DNA from: Microbacterium sp. LWH13-1.2
Lineage (GTDB): Bacteria; Actinomycetota; Actinomycetes; Actinomycetales; Microbacteriaceae
Assembly: GCF_038397735.1 (NCBI RefSeq)
Contig: NZ_CP151635.1
Location: 2,356,001 to 2,420,000, forward strand
Direction of reading: 5' to 3'
DNA length: 64,000 bases
A program made the position numbers and the translations under genes. Of this stretch, positions 40,498 to 49,591 are shown in pieces. The notes beneath the pieces are model-generated. The model was not told the origin of the DNA, ran no database searches, and was given only the letters and a program-made list of their open reading frames with translations. Numbering within the stretch: position 1 is the first letter of the stretch; every line of letters starts with the position of its first letter.

Positions 40498-40563
40498 CTC
40501 GTCCCCGTCGTCGAGCTGCCGGGGCGGACGATGTCCGCCCCGGCAGGGATGGTGCTGGGTGTC

Positions 40564-41775
40564 TTACTTGATCGCCGTGGTGACGTCGTCGACGAGCTTC
40601 TGCCACGTCGACGCCGGGTCGGAGCCGTTGATGATCGCAGCCTCCGCGACGCCCCAGAACTCCCACACGGCGCCCATCGCCGGGATGGCGGGCATCGGCA
40701 CGGCGTCGGCGCCGACGGCCTGGAAGCCGGCGATGATCGGGTCGGATGCCGCGGAATCGGCCGCTGCCGTCAGCGCGGGGAGGATGTTGCCGGCCTTGAA
40801 CAGCTCGAGCTGGACCTCTTCGGTGCCGATGTAGTTGACGAGGAAGTCGTTCGCGGCGACCTTGTTCTTCGACTCGGAGCTGACGAAGAAGCCCTTCACT
40901 CCGGCGAACGGCGATGCCGTCTCACCCGTGGGGCTCGGGACCGGGTCGATCGCGACATTGATGCCCGCTTCGGTGGCTGCGCCGACGTTCCACGGACCGG
41001 TCAGCCAGAAGGCCGCGGTGCCGTCGAGGAACTGCTGCTTGGCGATCTCGCCGTCGATGTCGGTGTTCAGCGTGCCTGCCGCACCTTGCGCTGCGAGCCA
41101 GTCGGCGAACGCCGTGCCCCCCGCGCTGCCGAGCTGCAGGTCTGCGGAGTCGTAGCTGCCGGAGTCGTCGGTGCCGAAGACCGGAGCACCGAATGCCGTC
41201 TGGAACGGGTACAGGTGGTACGGGTTGCCCTCGGCGCCCTGCTCGACGACGAATGCGCCCTTCGAGACCATGTCGTCGAAGCTGGTCGCGGCCTCGGGAA
41301 CCATGTCGGCGTTGCGCAGCACGGCGATGTTCTCGACGGCGTAGGGAAGCATGTAGACGGTGCCGTCGTACGTCGCCGCCTGGAGGGCGACGGGAAGGTA
41401 GTCGGCCGACGAGTCGCCGAGCTCGAGGGGCGCCACGACGCCGTTGGTCGACAGCTCGCCCAGCCAGTCATGCGCGCCCATGACCACATCAGGGCCCTTG
41501 CCGGTCGGCACCTGCTGGATGAAGTCGTCCTTCATGTCGTCGACGGACTTGCCGACGAGCTCGACCTTGACCCCTGTCTTCTCCTCGTAGGAATCGGCCG
41601 CACTCTGCAGTGCATCGACGCGCTCCGCGTCGACCCAGACGGTCAGGGTCCCGCTGCTCTCGCCGTCGGACGACGAGTCGCCGCCGTCGGTGCCGGTCGA
41701 GCAACCGGCAAGGGTAAGAGTCGAAACGAGCGCGATGGCTCCGGCGGCAACGATGCCCCTCTTGTTCACCTTCAT
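40564..41775 (-). CDS. malE: Sugar-binding lipoprotein, maltose type
   Basis: 403 residues from ATG at 41775. The signal peptide ends in lipobox LTLAGC, so the mature protein is tethered to the membrane. The Ser/Asp/Gly linker and the extracellular binding fold (TLTVWVDAERVDAL ... GPDVVMGAHDWLGEL ... AFWLTGPWN) match family 1 binding proteins of the MalE group. It heads the malE-malF-malG operon behind LacI-type operators. The exact sugar is not decidable from sequence alone. Confidence 0.92.
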   Translation of the reverse strand: MKVNKRGIVAAGAIALVSTLTLAGCSTGTDGGDSSSDGESSGTLTVWVDAERVDALQSAADSYEEKTGVKVELVGKSVDDMKDDFIQQVPTGKGPDVVMGAHDWLGELSTNGVVAPLELGDSSADYLPVALQAATYDGTVYMLPYAVENIAVLRNADMVPEAATSFDDMVSKGAFVVEQGAEGNPYHLYPFQTAFGAPVFGTDDSGSYDSADLQLGSAGGTAFADWLAAQGAAGTLNTDIDGEIAKQQFLDGTAAFWLTGPWNVGAATEAGINVAIDPVPSPTGETASPFAGVKGFFVSSESKNKVAANDFLVNYIGTEEVQLELFKAGNILPALTAAADSAASDPIIAGFQAVGADAVPMPAIPAMGAVWEFWGVAEAAIINGSDPASTWQKLVDDVTTAIK

Positions 41776-41812
41776 TGGTGTGTGCCTCTCTGAATGCTGT
41801 GACCTGCAGGAC

Positions 41813-41855
41813 TGCAAGCGCTTACAGTATGCATCGAGATCGATGCGATTCGCAA
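41813..41855 (-). promoter_or_regulatory. malE promoter and LacI-type operator O1
   Basis: On the minus strand TTGCGA (41855-41850), 18 bp, CATACT (41831-41826). The 14-bp operator TGTAAGCGCTTGCA (41826-41813) abuts the -10, so a bound LacI-family repressor would block the start. The leader is about 45 nt. Confidence 0.75.
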
Positions 41856-41909
41856 CGAAGGAGCGCGTCGATACCAAGCTGTGACCGGACCAGTGTGATT
41901 TCGGCGCGG

Positions 41910-41923
41910 TGGAAACGCTTCCA
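41910..41923. promoter_or_regulatory. Second LacI-type operator O2
   Basis: TGGAAACGCTTCCA has the CG-centred symmetry of LacI/CcpA-type sites. Its centre is 97 bp from O1, about nine helical turns, compatible with DNA looping. It also lies just upstream of the yajQ promoter. Confidence 0.65.
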
Positions 41924-41949
41924 AACACGCGGGAAAACAGCGGTGTCGA

Positions 41950-41955
41950 TACACT
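41950..41955 (+). promoter_or_regulatory. yajQ -10 element, leaderless start
   Basis: TACACT is followed by 6 nt and then the ATG at 41962, so the transcript should begin at or next to the A of ATG. No ribosome-binding site is visible. The -35 region is weak. Confidence 0.65.
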
Positions 41956-41961
41956 TTGGGT

Positions 41962-42450
41962 ATGGCTGACAGTTCCTTTGACATCGTCTCGAAAGTGGAT
42001 CACCAGGAGGCCGAGAACGCCCTCAACCAGGCGCGCAAGGAGATCGAGCAGCGCTACGACTTCAAGGGCACCGGCTCCTCCATCGCCTGGAGTGGCGAGC
42101 AGATCCTGATCATCGCCGGCACAGAGGAGCGGGCGAAGGCCGTTCTCGACGTCTTCCAGTCGAAGCTCATCAAGCGGGGCATCTCGCTCAAGAGCCTCGA
42201 GTCCGGCGAGCCGTTCGCGAGCGGCAAGGAGTTCCGCATCGTCTCGACCCTCAAGGACGGCATCTCCTCGGAGAACGCGAAGAAGATCAACAAGCTCATC
42301 CGCGACGAGGGCCCCAAGGGCGTGAAGAGCCAGATCCAGGGTGACGAACTGCGCGTGCAGTCCAAGAGCCGTGACGATCTGCAGTCGGTGATCGCGTTGC
42401 TCAAGGGCGCCGACCTCGACCTCGATCTGCAGTTCATCAACTACCGCTGA
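41962..42450 (+). CDS. YajQ-family nucleotide-binding protein
   Basis: 162 residues. Two ferredoxin-like domains are the YajQ fold. The start [36 protein letters not shown] and [54 protein letters not shown] are diagnostic. Some members bind cyclic di-GMP, but its role in actinobacteria is not settled. It is divergent from malE, sharing a 186-bp region. Confidence 0.93.
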   Translation: MADSSFDIVSKVDHQEAENALNQARKEIEQRYDFKGTGSSIAWSGEQILIIAGTEERAKAVLDVFQSKLIKRGISLKSLESGEPFASGKEFRIVSTLKDGISSENAKKINKLIRDEGPKGVKSQIQGDELRVQSKSRDDLQSVIALLKGADLDLDLQFINYR

Positions 42451-42457
42451 CCCCGTG

Positions 42458-42498
42458 GAGCGAAGGGGACGGATGCTCGGCATCCGTCCCCTTCGCTC
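42458..42498 (+). terminator. Terminator after yajQ
   Basis: A perfect 18-bp stem (42458-42475 with 42481-42498, loop CTCGG) starts 7 bp after the yajQ stop. There is no U tract, as is common in GC-rich actinobacteria. Confidence 0.85.
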
Positions 42499-42883
42499 TG
42501 CCCGCCGATCGCATTCCGATATATGGGCGCGAGTGCCCGAGACTGGTCTGAGTCGCGTCCCGATGCGACAGACGATGCGGCGATGCATGACGCGCTGCCG
42601 AACCACGGTTCCGCGCTTCGCGGATCGCGGTTCCCGCCTTGTGGGGACTGGGCGCAGTCAGCTCCGTGCACGCCATCGTCTGTGGCCGGCGAGTGTTCTG
42701 AACACTCGCCGGCCGCAGAATTTCACCTGTACCAATCCCGGATCACGCACCGCCGGCGAGCGCCCACTCGCTCTCCGAAAAATGCGCCTGTGGATTGTTG
42801 GCATCGCGATCTACTTCGTGATGTAGTGGCCGTCCGGGCACATCATGGGGGGCCCGGATCTGGAAAGCAACTGGGGGCGGTCC
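42499..42883. other. Gene-free region before the GntR gene, with a 14-bp hairpin
   Basis: These 385 bases have no supported gene. At 42684-42714 a perfect 14-bp stem (GGCCGGCGAGTGTT, loop CTG) has no U tract on either side. CTAC-N8-GTAG near 42811-42826 could be a GntR operator. The rest shows nothing I recognise. Confidence 0.45.
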
Positions 42884-43519
42884 ATGAACAGCAACAACTC
42901 GATGACGAGTATCCGAGAGAGCAAGCAGCTTCTGGCAGAGGAGGTGTTCCAGCACATCGGCGCGCAGATCGTGGAAGGCGTGTTGGAACCGGGGCATCGC
43001 ATCCGCGACGTCGATGTGGCCGAAGAACTGCATGTGTCGCGGACTCCGGTGCGAGAGGCGTTACAGCGCCTCGAGCGCCTCGGTCTCGTGACGATGTACC
43101 CGAGCAGATACACCGAGGTCACCGCGGTCACACCCGAGACCGTGGAGCAGACGCTCGAGTTCGCCGGATACCAGGCGGGGATGGCGGCGCGTATGGGCGT
43201 CGCCAGAATGACTCAACAGGAGCGGGAGAGCCTCGCGGCACTCGTCGAGGAGATGTACATCGGGCTCGATGACGACGTGCACATCTCGAACACGCGGTGG
43301 GCGGTGTTCTCGTTTCTCAGCGAGCGCACTCGCAACCTCCAGCACCAGGTGCTGATCAACGACGCGAGTCTGGCGCTGTTCCGCAATCTTCGGGGCTGGA
43401 TCGTCCCCGAGGGCGATCGAGAGCGGATGCTCCAGATCTACCGGGACTTCCGGGGCACTGTGCTGCGCGGTGACGCCGACGAGGCCGAGCGCCTCGCCCG
43501 GCAGATGCACTACGTCTGA
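42884..43519 (+). CDS. GntR-family transcriptional regulator
   Basis: 211 residues from ATG at 42884, preceded by GGGGGCGG. The winged helix covers about residues 10-78 (LLAEEVFQHIGAQIVEGVLEPGHRIRDVDVAEELHVSRTPVREALQRLERLGLV). The C-terminal helical domain resembles the FCD ligand-binding type of FadR-like regulators but is short. No metabolic genes face it, so its target is unknown. Confidence 0.85.
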   Translation: MNSNNSMTSIRESKQLLAEEVFQHIGAQIVEGVLEPGHRIRDVDVAEELHVSRTPVREALQRLERLGLVTMYPSRYTEVTAVTPETVEQTLEFAGYQAGMAARMGVARMTQQERESLAALVEEMYIGLDDDVHISNTRWAVFSFLSERTRNLQHQVLINDASLALFRNLRGWIVPEGDRERMLQIYRDFRGTVLRGDADEAERLARQMHYV

Positions 43520-43550
43520 TCGGGCGACGAGACGCTGAGTGCGATGACGG

Positions 43551-44558
43551 TCAGCGCGCTGCCGACCACCCTCTGACCCACGCGTCGAGACGGCGATACG
43601 CTTCCTCTCTCGCCTCATGGCGAGAGAGGAAGACGTCGTGCAGCGCACCGTCGATGCGTTCGACGGTGACCGACGGTCCGAGCTTGAGGGCCGCACGCGC
43701 GATGTCGTCGACGACGAGGACGGAGTCTGCTCGGGTGAGGTCTTCGGACCACCGCGTGGGGGGCGCGAAGCGCGCAGAGAGCAGCACGCAGACGGGTGCA
43801 TCGATCGACAGGCCGGCTGCGACCGCGGCGTGCCCCGAGAGCACGGCGTGGAACCACCCGGCGTGCACGGCCATCGTCTGCGCGGGGCGCCATCGCAGGT
43901 CCACCTCGACGGGGTCGTCGGGATCCGCGACCTCCTGCTGCGCGCGCGTGTAGAAGCCGAGATCGACCTGCGGGGCGACCTCACGCGGAGCCCAGCGCGC
44001 CTGCAGCTCCGCCACCGGCGCGATGAGCGGCCGTGCCGATGCGACCTGGAACTCCAACCACGGGCTGTTCAGGATCACGGCGTCGGCGGTGTCCGGGTGT
44101 CGCGACGCCCACAGGCTCAGCGTGAGCCCTCCGGTGGAGTGCCCCAGCAGCACGAGACGACGAGCGGATGCCGTGCCTTCAGCGCCTCGCCCCATCTCCT
44201 CGAGAGCCGCGGCGATGTCCTCGTCGTAGGTCGCGAGATCGGTGATGTAGCCGGGCGTCTGACCGTCTCGCAGGCTGCGACCGTACTTGCGCAGGTCGAG
44301 TGCGTAGAAGCGTGCGCCCCGCGCTGTCCAGAACCGCGCGAGCCGCTTCTGGAAGAAGTAGTCCGACCACCCGTGCACATACAGCACGTCGACATCCTCG
44401 AGCAGACGGCGACTGCCTCGCAGGCGGTCCCACCATCCCTGTTCGCTCGGCAGAGCCCGCACGAGAGTGGCCACGACAGGCCCCTCGTCGTCGTCCGCGA
44501 GCTCGAGCGTCAGCTGCTCGAACTCGTCGCCGAGGACGTCCGCTATCCACTCAGGCAT
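43551..44558 (-). CDS. Alpha/beta hydrolase, serine hydrolase type
   Basis: 335 residues with no signal peptide. The nucleophile elbow is GHSTGG near residue 140, the oxyanion-side motif VLYVHGWSDYFF comes earlier, and the likely acid and His are in VLLSARF...DSVLVVDD and GALHDVF. It resembles lysophospholipase or esterase types (serine aminopeptidase S33 fold). The substrate is unknown. TAGCCT lies exactly 6 nt before the ATG. Confidence 0.85.
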   Translation of the reverse strand: MPEWIADVLGDEFEQLTLELADDDEGPVVATLVRALPSEQGWWDRLRGSRRLLEDVDVLYVHGWSDYFFQKRLARFWTARGARFYALDLRKYGRSLRDGQTPGYITDLATYDEDIAAALEEMGRGAEGTASARRLVLLGHSTGGLTLSLWASRHPDTADAVILNSPWLEFQVASARPLIAPVAELQARWAPREVAPQVDLGFYTRAQQEVADPDDPVEVDLRWRPAQTMAVHAGWFHAVLSGHAAVAAGLSIDAPVCVLLSARFAPPTRWSEDLTRADSVLVVDDIARAALKLGPSVTVERIDGALHDVFLSRHEAREEAYRRLDAWVRGWSAAR

Positions 44559-44586
44559 GCGGCCAGGCTAGCCGACCCCTGACCGA

Positions 44587-45627
44587 CTACTGCGGAGCGG
44601 TGTGTCCGACCGTGAGGTTGCGTACTGCCGCCGCTGCCAGCGGAGCGGGATCCGCCGCACCCGCCCCGTTGTCGTAGGTCACGAATCGGAGCCAGTCGAT
44701 GCCCACCCGCACGTCGAGGATGTTCTCGCCGTGTTCACCGGCACTCGATTTCGCCGCATCCGCCCCCTCGACGTCGACCGGTGTGCCCTCGAGCTTCTCG
44801 AACGCCCACGCCCCTGCCGGGAGCGTGGTGAGCATCAGGTACGCCGCCCCTTCATATTCGCTCGCCGAGGTTCGGAAGTAGCAGATCCGTGACCCGTTCA
44901 CGTACTCGTACACCTCTGCGGGGATGCCCCATCCCCCGAACTCGGTGATGAGCCGCGCATCTGACACGCCGAACAGCGTGTTCACCTCCTGCTCGGTGAT
45001 GAACCGATCGCACGGGGCGCCGACGATCTCGCTGTCGATGTACTCCACCTCCCGGAGAGAGGATGCAGCTGAGGCCGCGAGACGACGCATCGCCTCTTCC
45101 AACCGCTCGGTGTCCGCGTCGCCGAGGCCGGGTTCGGTCACCGTGGCGGTGAGCAGCACCTCGCCGTCGGGGAATTCGAAGTAGCACCCGCCGTCTTCGC
45201 AGCGCGCCTGCTCGCCCCAGTATCCCTGCCGCTCGGTCGCACCGGCGATCACGGCAGCTGCACCCGGAACGAGCACGACCTCCCAGTTGCGATCGAACGT
45301 CGCCCCCGCAGAGCAGGCGATCCCGCCGGCTCGCTGGAACAGGTGCTGCCCTGGGCCCGGGATCCAGCTCATCGTCGACACCACCGACAGCACGGGTCGC
45401 ACGGGCGTCTCAGGCTCGCCCACGAGCGCGCGCATCTCGGCGGCGACGTCGTCGCACGTCACATCGAACGCCGACTCCGGGTCGACGATCGGCTCGGGTG
45501 TGGGCGTCGGGGCCACGGAAGCCGACGGGGATGCCGTCGGCTTCGGGGTCGGGGCCGGCTCAGGAGTGCATCCCGAGACCAGCAGCAGGGCGGCCGTGCC
45601 GAGCACGACGAGAGATCGCAGTCGCAT
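44587..45627 (-). CDS. Lipoprotein with Pro/Thr-rich linker
   Basis: 346 residues. The signal peptide ends in LLVSGC (Cys20), followed by a linker of repeated Pro-Thr-Ala-Ser (about 22-48) and a folded extracellular domain with several Cys. There is no recognised family beyond generic actinobacterial lipoproteins. TAGGCT lies exactly 6 nt before the ATG. Confidence 0.8.
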   Translation of the reverse strand: MRLRSLVVLGTAALLLVSGCTPEPAPTPKPTASPSASVAPTPTPEPIVDPESAFDVTCDDVAAEMRALVGEPETPVRPVLSVVSTMSWIPGPGQHLFQRAGGIACSAGATFDRNWEVVLVPGAAAVIAGATERQGYWGEQARCEDGGCYFEFPDGEVLLTATVTEPGLGDADTERLEEAMRRLAASAASSLREVEYIDSEIVGAPCDRFITEQEVNTLFGVSDARLITEFGGWGIPAEVYEYVNGSRICYFRTSASEYEGAAYLMLTTLPAGAWAFEKLEGTPVDVEGADAAKSSAGEHGENILDVRVGIDWLRFVTYDNGAGAADPAPLAAAAVRNLTVGHTAPQ

Positions 45628-45689
45628 GCGCCCAGCCTAGGGACGGCGACACTCCGACACGCGAGGCGCCGACAACGATCGGATGACGG

Positions 45690-47084
45690 TCACTCGCCGC
45701 GGGAGACGCGCACCATCTCGTCACGGGGAACGACCTTGACGCGGGCGCGTTCGTGCGGGGCGCCGAGGGCGACCTCGTGCTCGTCGAGACGGTGCCAGCC
45801 GTCGAGGTCGGTCCAGCGAACGCCGCGCTCCTGCAGCAGCGCGGGGATCGCCTCTTCCGAGGGGTCTTCCGGTCGCCACCACGAGCCCTGGTCGTTGATG
45901 ATGTGGCGCACGGTCTCCATGGCGTCGGACTTCGTGTGACCGATCAGGCCCACCGGCCCGCGCTTGATCCAGCCGGTCGCGTAGATGCCGGTCATCTGCT
46001 GGTTCGAGTCCTTCGCGAGCACCTGGCCCTCGCGGTTCGGGATCACGCCGTGCTTCTTGTCGAAGGGCACACCGGGAAGCGGAGAGCCGAAGTAGCCGAT
46101 CGCACGGTAGAGCGACTGCATCGGCACCTCGCGCATCTCGCCGGTGCCCACCGCGCCGCCCTGCCCGTCGGGCTTCGTGCGCTCGTAGACGAGGGCGGCG
46201 ACACGGCCGGCCTCGTCCTTGCGCACCTCGACCGGGCGGGCCCAGAAGTGCAGGTGCAGACGACGGGATGCGGTGCCGCCGGCGTTGTTCTCATCGCCTC
46301 TGGCGTCATTGACCGACGGGCGCTTGCGCCACGACTGCAGGATGCGGTCGATGACCATGACCTGCTTGTTGCTCGCCACGGCGTCCTTCGAGGCCTCGTC
46401 GTAGTCGAAGTCCTCGTCGTAGACGACCATGTCGACGTCGCGCAGCTCGCCGAGCTCACGCAGCTCGAGAGGGGTGAACTTCACCTGCGCGGGGCCGCGG
46501 CGGCCGAACACGTGGACGTCGGTGACCTCGCTCGCCTTGAGTCCTTCGTAGACGTTGTCGGGAACCTCGGTGACCAGCAGATCCTCGGCGTGCTTCGCCA
46601 GCATGCGCGCGACGTCGAGGGCGACGTTGCCGTTGCCCAGCACGCCGACGGATGCGGCATCCAGCGGCCACTCGCGCGGCACGTCGGGGTGACCGTCGAA
46701 CCAGCTGACGTAGTCCGCTGCGCCGTACGAGGCCACGGCGTCGATGCCGGGGATGTCGAGAGTCGTGTCGCGGATCGCGCCGGTCGCGAAGATCACCGCG
46801 TTGTAGTGCTTCTTCAGGTCGTCGAGGGTGATGTCCTCGCCGAAGCGCACGTTGCCGAACAGCCGGATGTCGCCGCGGTCGAGAACGTCGCGGAGTGCGT
46901 TGATGATGCCCTTGATACGCGGGTGGTCGGGTGCGACGCCGTAGCGGACCAAACCGTAAGGCGCGGGGAGCTGCTCGAAGAGGTCGATCGAGACGTCGAA
47001 CTTGCGCTCGGCCTTCAGCAGGATGTCGGCGGCATAGATGCCGGCGGGGCCCGCTCCGACGATGGCCAGTCTGAGCTTGGTCAT
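45690..47084 (-). CDS. fprA: Ferredoxin/flavodoxin-NADP reductase, FprA type
   Basis: 464 residues. It has the FAD Rossmann motif GAGPAGIYAADILL at the N-terminus, the NADP motif GNGNVALDVARML near residue 150, and the C-terminal GPVGLIGHTKSDAMETV that closes the FAD site. It matches mycobacterial FprA and adrenodoxin reductases. It moves electrons between NADPH and ferredoxins or P450 partners. No partner gene is adjacent. A ribosome-binding site AAAGGA precedes the start, so it is leadered, unlike its neighbours. Confidence 0.92.
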   Translation of the reverse strand: MTKLRLAIVGAGPAGIYAADILLKAERKFDVSIDLFEQLPAPYGLVRYGVAPDHPRIKGIINALRDVLDRGDIRLFGNVRFGEDITLDDLKKHYNAVIFATGAIRDTTLDIPGIDAVASYGAADYVSWFDGHPDVPREWPLDAASVGVLGNGNVALDVARMLAKHAEDLLVTEVPDNVYEGLKASEVTDVHVFGRRGPAQVKFTPLELRELGELRDVDMVVYDEDFDYDEASKDAVASNKQVMVIDRILQSWRKRPSVNDARGDENNAGGTASRRLHLHFWARPVEVRKDEAGRVAALVYERTKPDGQGGAVGTGEMREVPMQSLYRAIGYFGSPLPGVPFDKKHGVIPNREGQVLAKDSNQQMTGIYATGWIKRGPVGLIGHTKSDAMETVRHIINDQGSWWRPEDPSEEAIPALLQERGVRWTDLDGWHRLDEHEVALGAPHERARVKVVPRDEMVRVSRGE

Positions 47085-47142
47085 AAGGGGTCCTTTCGTA
47101 TGCCGTCACGCCCGATGCACGCGGCCTGCGGCCGCCGTGCGA

Positions 47143-48204
47143 TCAGCTGGAGCGTTCGACGAGGGTCTCGGCGAAACGGGTGAGCGCTTCGCGAACGGTG
47201 CCTCGCGGAAGCGGGGCGAGCGCGTCGATCGCATCCTGGGTCCAGGAATGCGCGAGCGCGAGAGTCTTCTGGGTGCCGACGTGGTCGCGGAGCTCGGTGA
47301 GCGGTCCGTCGAGGATCGCGGGATCCGCTCCCTCGGCGATGCGGGTGACCCCGTCGTCGATGCGAGCAGCGAGGTCGATCGATGCCTCGTCGGACTCGGC
47401 CTTCAGCAGCAGGTAGGGCATGGTCGGGACGCCGGCACGCAGATCGGTGCCCGGCACCTTGCCGGTGTCCTCGGGCTTGGCCGACAGATCGATCACGTCG
47501 TCGAGCAGCTGGAAGGCGACGCCGATCTTCTCGCCGTACACGCGCAGCGGCTCTTCGTACTCCGACGGGGCGTTCGAGAAGATCACGCCGCCCTGGGTCG
47601 CCGCGGCGATCAAGGATCCCGTCTTGTCCGCGAGCACCTGGATGTAGAACTCGATGGGGTCGTCGTCGGGCTGGGCGCCGATCGTCTCGTGCATCTGGCC
47701 CAGGACGAGCCGCTCGAACGTGTCGGCCTGTAGGCGGATGGCCCGCTCCCCCAGACGCGACATCAGCTGGCTCGCACGCGAGAACAGGATGTCGCCCGTG
47801 AGGATGGCGATGTTGTTGCCCCACACGGTCTGCGCCGCGGGCACGCCCCGACGGCGGTCGGCGCCGTCCATGACGTCGTCGTGGTACAGCGAGCCGAGGT
47901 GGGTGATCTCGAGCGCCTTGGCGACGTCGATCACCTTCTCGGTGTTGCCGTCGCCGAGCTGGGCGGCGAGCAGCGTGAGCACGGGGCGGATGCGCTTGCC
48001 CCCGGCCTCGTAGAGGTACCGGCTCGCAGCGTCCGCCAGAGGATCGGCGACGCGCACGTCGTCTGCGAGTCCCGTCTCGACGAGCTCGAGGCCGTCTTCG
48101 ATCGCCCGAGCGATGCGTCGCCCGGCGGTGCCGATGAAGACACGGTCGCTGAAACCGAGACGGCTCGCCAGTCGCGAACCCGGGGCTACGCGGCTCGAAG
48201 TCAC
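47143..48204 (-). CDS. Long-chain polyprenyl diphosphate synthase for menaquinone
   Basis: 353 residues from GTG at 48204. First Asp-rich motif LYHDDVMDGADRRRG, second QLLDDVIDLSAKPEDTGK, and the IPP site GGKRIRPVLTLL are present. It makes the side chain (hepta- to nonaprenyl) by adding isopentenyl units. Its place beside menG and menF points to menaquinone. Chain length cannot be read from sequence here. TAGGCT lies exactly 6 nt before the GTG. Confidence 0.93.
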   Translation of the reverse strand: MTSSRVAPGSRLASRLGFSDRVFIGTAGRRIARAIEDGLELVETGLADDVRVADPLADAASRYLYEAGGKRIRPVLTLLAAQLGDGNTEKVIDVAKALEITHLGSLYHDDVMDGADRRRGVPAAQTVWGNNIAILTGDILFSRASQLMSRLGERAIRLQADTFERLVLGQMHETIGAQPDDDPIEFYIQVLADKTGSLIAAATQGGVIFSNAPSEYEEPLRVYGEKIGVAFQLLDDVIDLSAKPEDTGKVPGTDLRAGVPTMPYLLLKAESDEASIDLAARIDDGVTRIAEGADPAILDGPLTELRDHVGTQKTLALAHSWTQDAIDALAPLPRGTVREALTRFAETLVERSS

Positions 48205-48249
48205 GTGTTCAGCCTACCTTCGTCAGACGTACGGGTTCGCGCGCGGTGT

Positions 48250-48969
48250 TCACGCGGGCTTGAACGCCCGGTGGAGCGCGACGATGCCGAACGACAGGTT
48301 TCGGTACTCGACCTCGGCCCAGCCGGCTTCGCGGATCCACGCCGCGAGCTTCTTCTGATCGGGCCAGTCGCGGATCGACTCGTTCAGGTAGTCGTACGCG
48401 TCGCCGTTCGTGCCGGCGACTCGGGCCACCCTGGGCAGCACCTGCGAGTTGTAGAAGCGGTAGGCGGCGCGGAACACGGACCCGGGAGGGGTGGAGAACT
48501 CGTTGATCACGAGGCGACCGCCGGGCTTGGTCACGCGCAGCAGCTCGCGCAGCGCCTTCTTCGGGTCGTTCACGTTGCGCAGCGCATACGACATCGTGAC
48601 GGCGTCGAACTCCCCGTCGGCGAACGGCAGGTCAGTCGCATCCGCCTGCACGAACGAGAGATTGCGGATGCCGCCGTGACGGCGCTGCCCCTCGGCGAGC
48701 ATGCCGGGCGAGAAGTCGGCGGCGACGACCTGGGCTCCGCTGCGGGCGAGGGACGCCGACGACGACGCGGTGCCCGCGCCGAGGTCGAGGATCTTCTCGC
48801 CGGGCTTCGGGGCGACGGCGCGGGTTGTGGCCGCGCGCCACAGCGCGTCGTTGCCGACCGTCATCGCCGTGTTCGTGCGGTCGTAGCCCGCGGCGACCTG
48901 GTCGAACATGCCGCTGACGCGGGCGGGGTCCTTGCCGAGATCGGCGCGGTTTGCTTCGTTCGAGGTCAC
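48250..48969 (-). CDS. menG: Demethylmenaquinone methyltransferase
   Basis: 239 residues, GTG start. It has the ubiE/menG fold: AGYDRTNTAMTVGNDALWRA, SAM motif ILDLGAGTASSSASLA, and the family block DAVTMSYALRNVNDPKKALRELLRVTKPGGRLVINEFSTP. It is the last step of menaquinone synthesis. It overlaps the DUF402 gene by 4 nt, yet TAGACT sits exactly 6 nt upstream inside that gene, so it may also be made from its own leaderless message. Confidence 0.95.
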   Translation of the reverse strand: MTSNEANRADLGKDPARVSGMFDQVAAGYDRTNTAMTVGNDALWRAATTRAVAPKPGEKILDLGAGTASSSASLARSGAQVVAADFSPGMLAEGQRRHGGIRNLSFVQADATDLPFADGEFDAVTMSYALRNVNDPKKALRELLRVTKPGGRLVINEFSTPPGSVFRAAYRFYNSQVLPRVARVAGTNGDAYDYLNESIRDWPDQKKLAAWIREAGWAEVEYRNLSFGIVALHRAFKPA

Positions 48970-49529
48970 GAGTCCAGTCTAGGCGCGAGGTGCAGGGCTT
49001 CGAGGCGGTCGAGCCAGAGATCTCCCGTCGCATCGTCGAACGGTGCGGTCCGGTGGCGCACGCGCTGCTCGAGGTCGAGCGCCAGCGCTTCGAGCCTCGT
49101 CATGACGTCTGCCGGATACCCGTACTGCGCGCTGTGCTCCTCCCATTCGTCGCGGTCGTCGACCCAGATCCCGCGGTCGCCGTCGACCCGGACGACGTCG
49201 AGATCCATGTCGATGCCCACAGCCAGCAGCGGGTCGTCCGACCAGCGCACGTCCCAGCCGATGTCGATGTAGATGCGCATGGCCTTGGGGTGGTCTCGAT
49301 TGACCGTCAGCGCGTAGTCGGTCTGCCGCGGGACCAGGGTGACGTTCGGACCGGAAGTCACGAAGGATGCCCCCGGGCGCGCGCTGTGCCAGCCGGCGGG
49401 CTGCCCGAGCCAGTCGCCCCACTCGTCGGCGCCGAGGTACACGCACTCGTGCCGCCAGTGCGGGGATCCGTCCCACTTTCGCCACTGGAAGATCATCTCG
49501 GTGCCGGGGGCGGGGCGGGCGTCGCTCAT
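48966..49529 (-). CDS. DUF402-family protein
   Basis: 187 residues from ATG at 49529. Aromatic and acidic residues are arranged as in DUF402 (FomD-like) barrels: YIDIGWDVRWSDDPLLAVGIDMDLDVVRVDGDRGIWVDDRDEWEEH. Characterised relatives are phosphate hydrolases with divalent metals. Activity here is inferred only from the fold. TACGCT lies exactly 6 nt before the ATG. Confidence 0.82.
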   Translation of the reverse strand: MSDARPAPGTEMIFQWRKWDGSPHWRHECVYLGADEWGDWLGQPAGWHSARPGASFVTSGPNVTLVPRQTDYALTVNRDHPKAMRIYIDIGWDVRWSDDPLLAVGIDMDLDVVRVDGDRGIWVDDRDEWEEHSAQYGYPADVMTRLEALALDLEQRVRHRTAPFDDATGDLWLDRLEALHLAPRLDS

Positions 49530-49591
49530 GCACTCAGCGTAGGCGGGGTCACTCACATCCCGGTCGACGAGCGACGAACTAGGCTGGAGGG

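Noticed and set aside
38665..41793. 1042-residue plus-strand frame antisense to malE-malF-malG
   Set aside because: The opposite strand has well-recognised transporter genes with lipobox and EAA loops. The antisense product has low-complexity Glu/Arg/Asp composition.
42437..42676. Small minus-strand ORFs opposite the yajQ terminator
   Set aside because: They overlap the terminator and lack start signals or protein-like composition.
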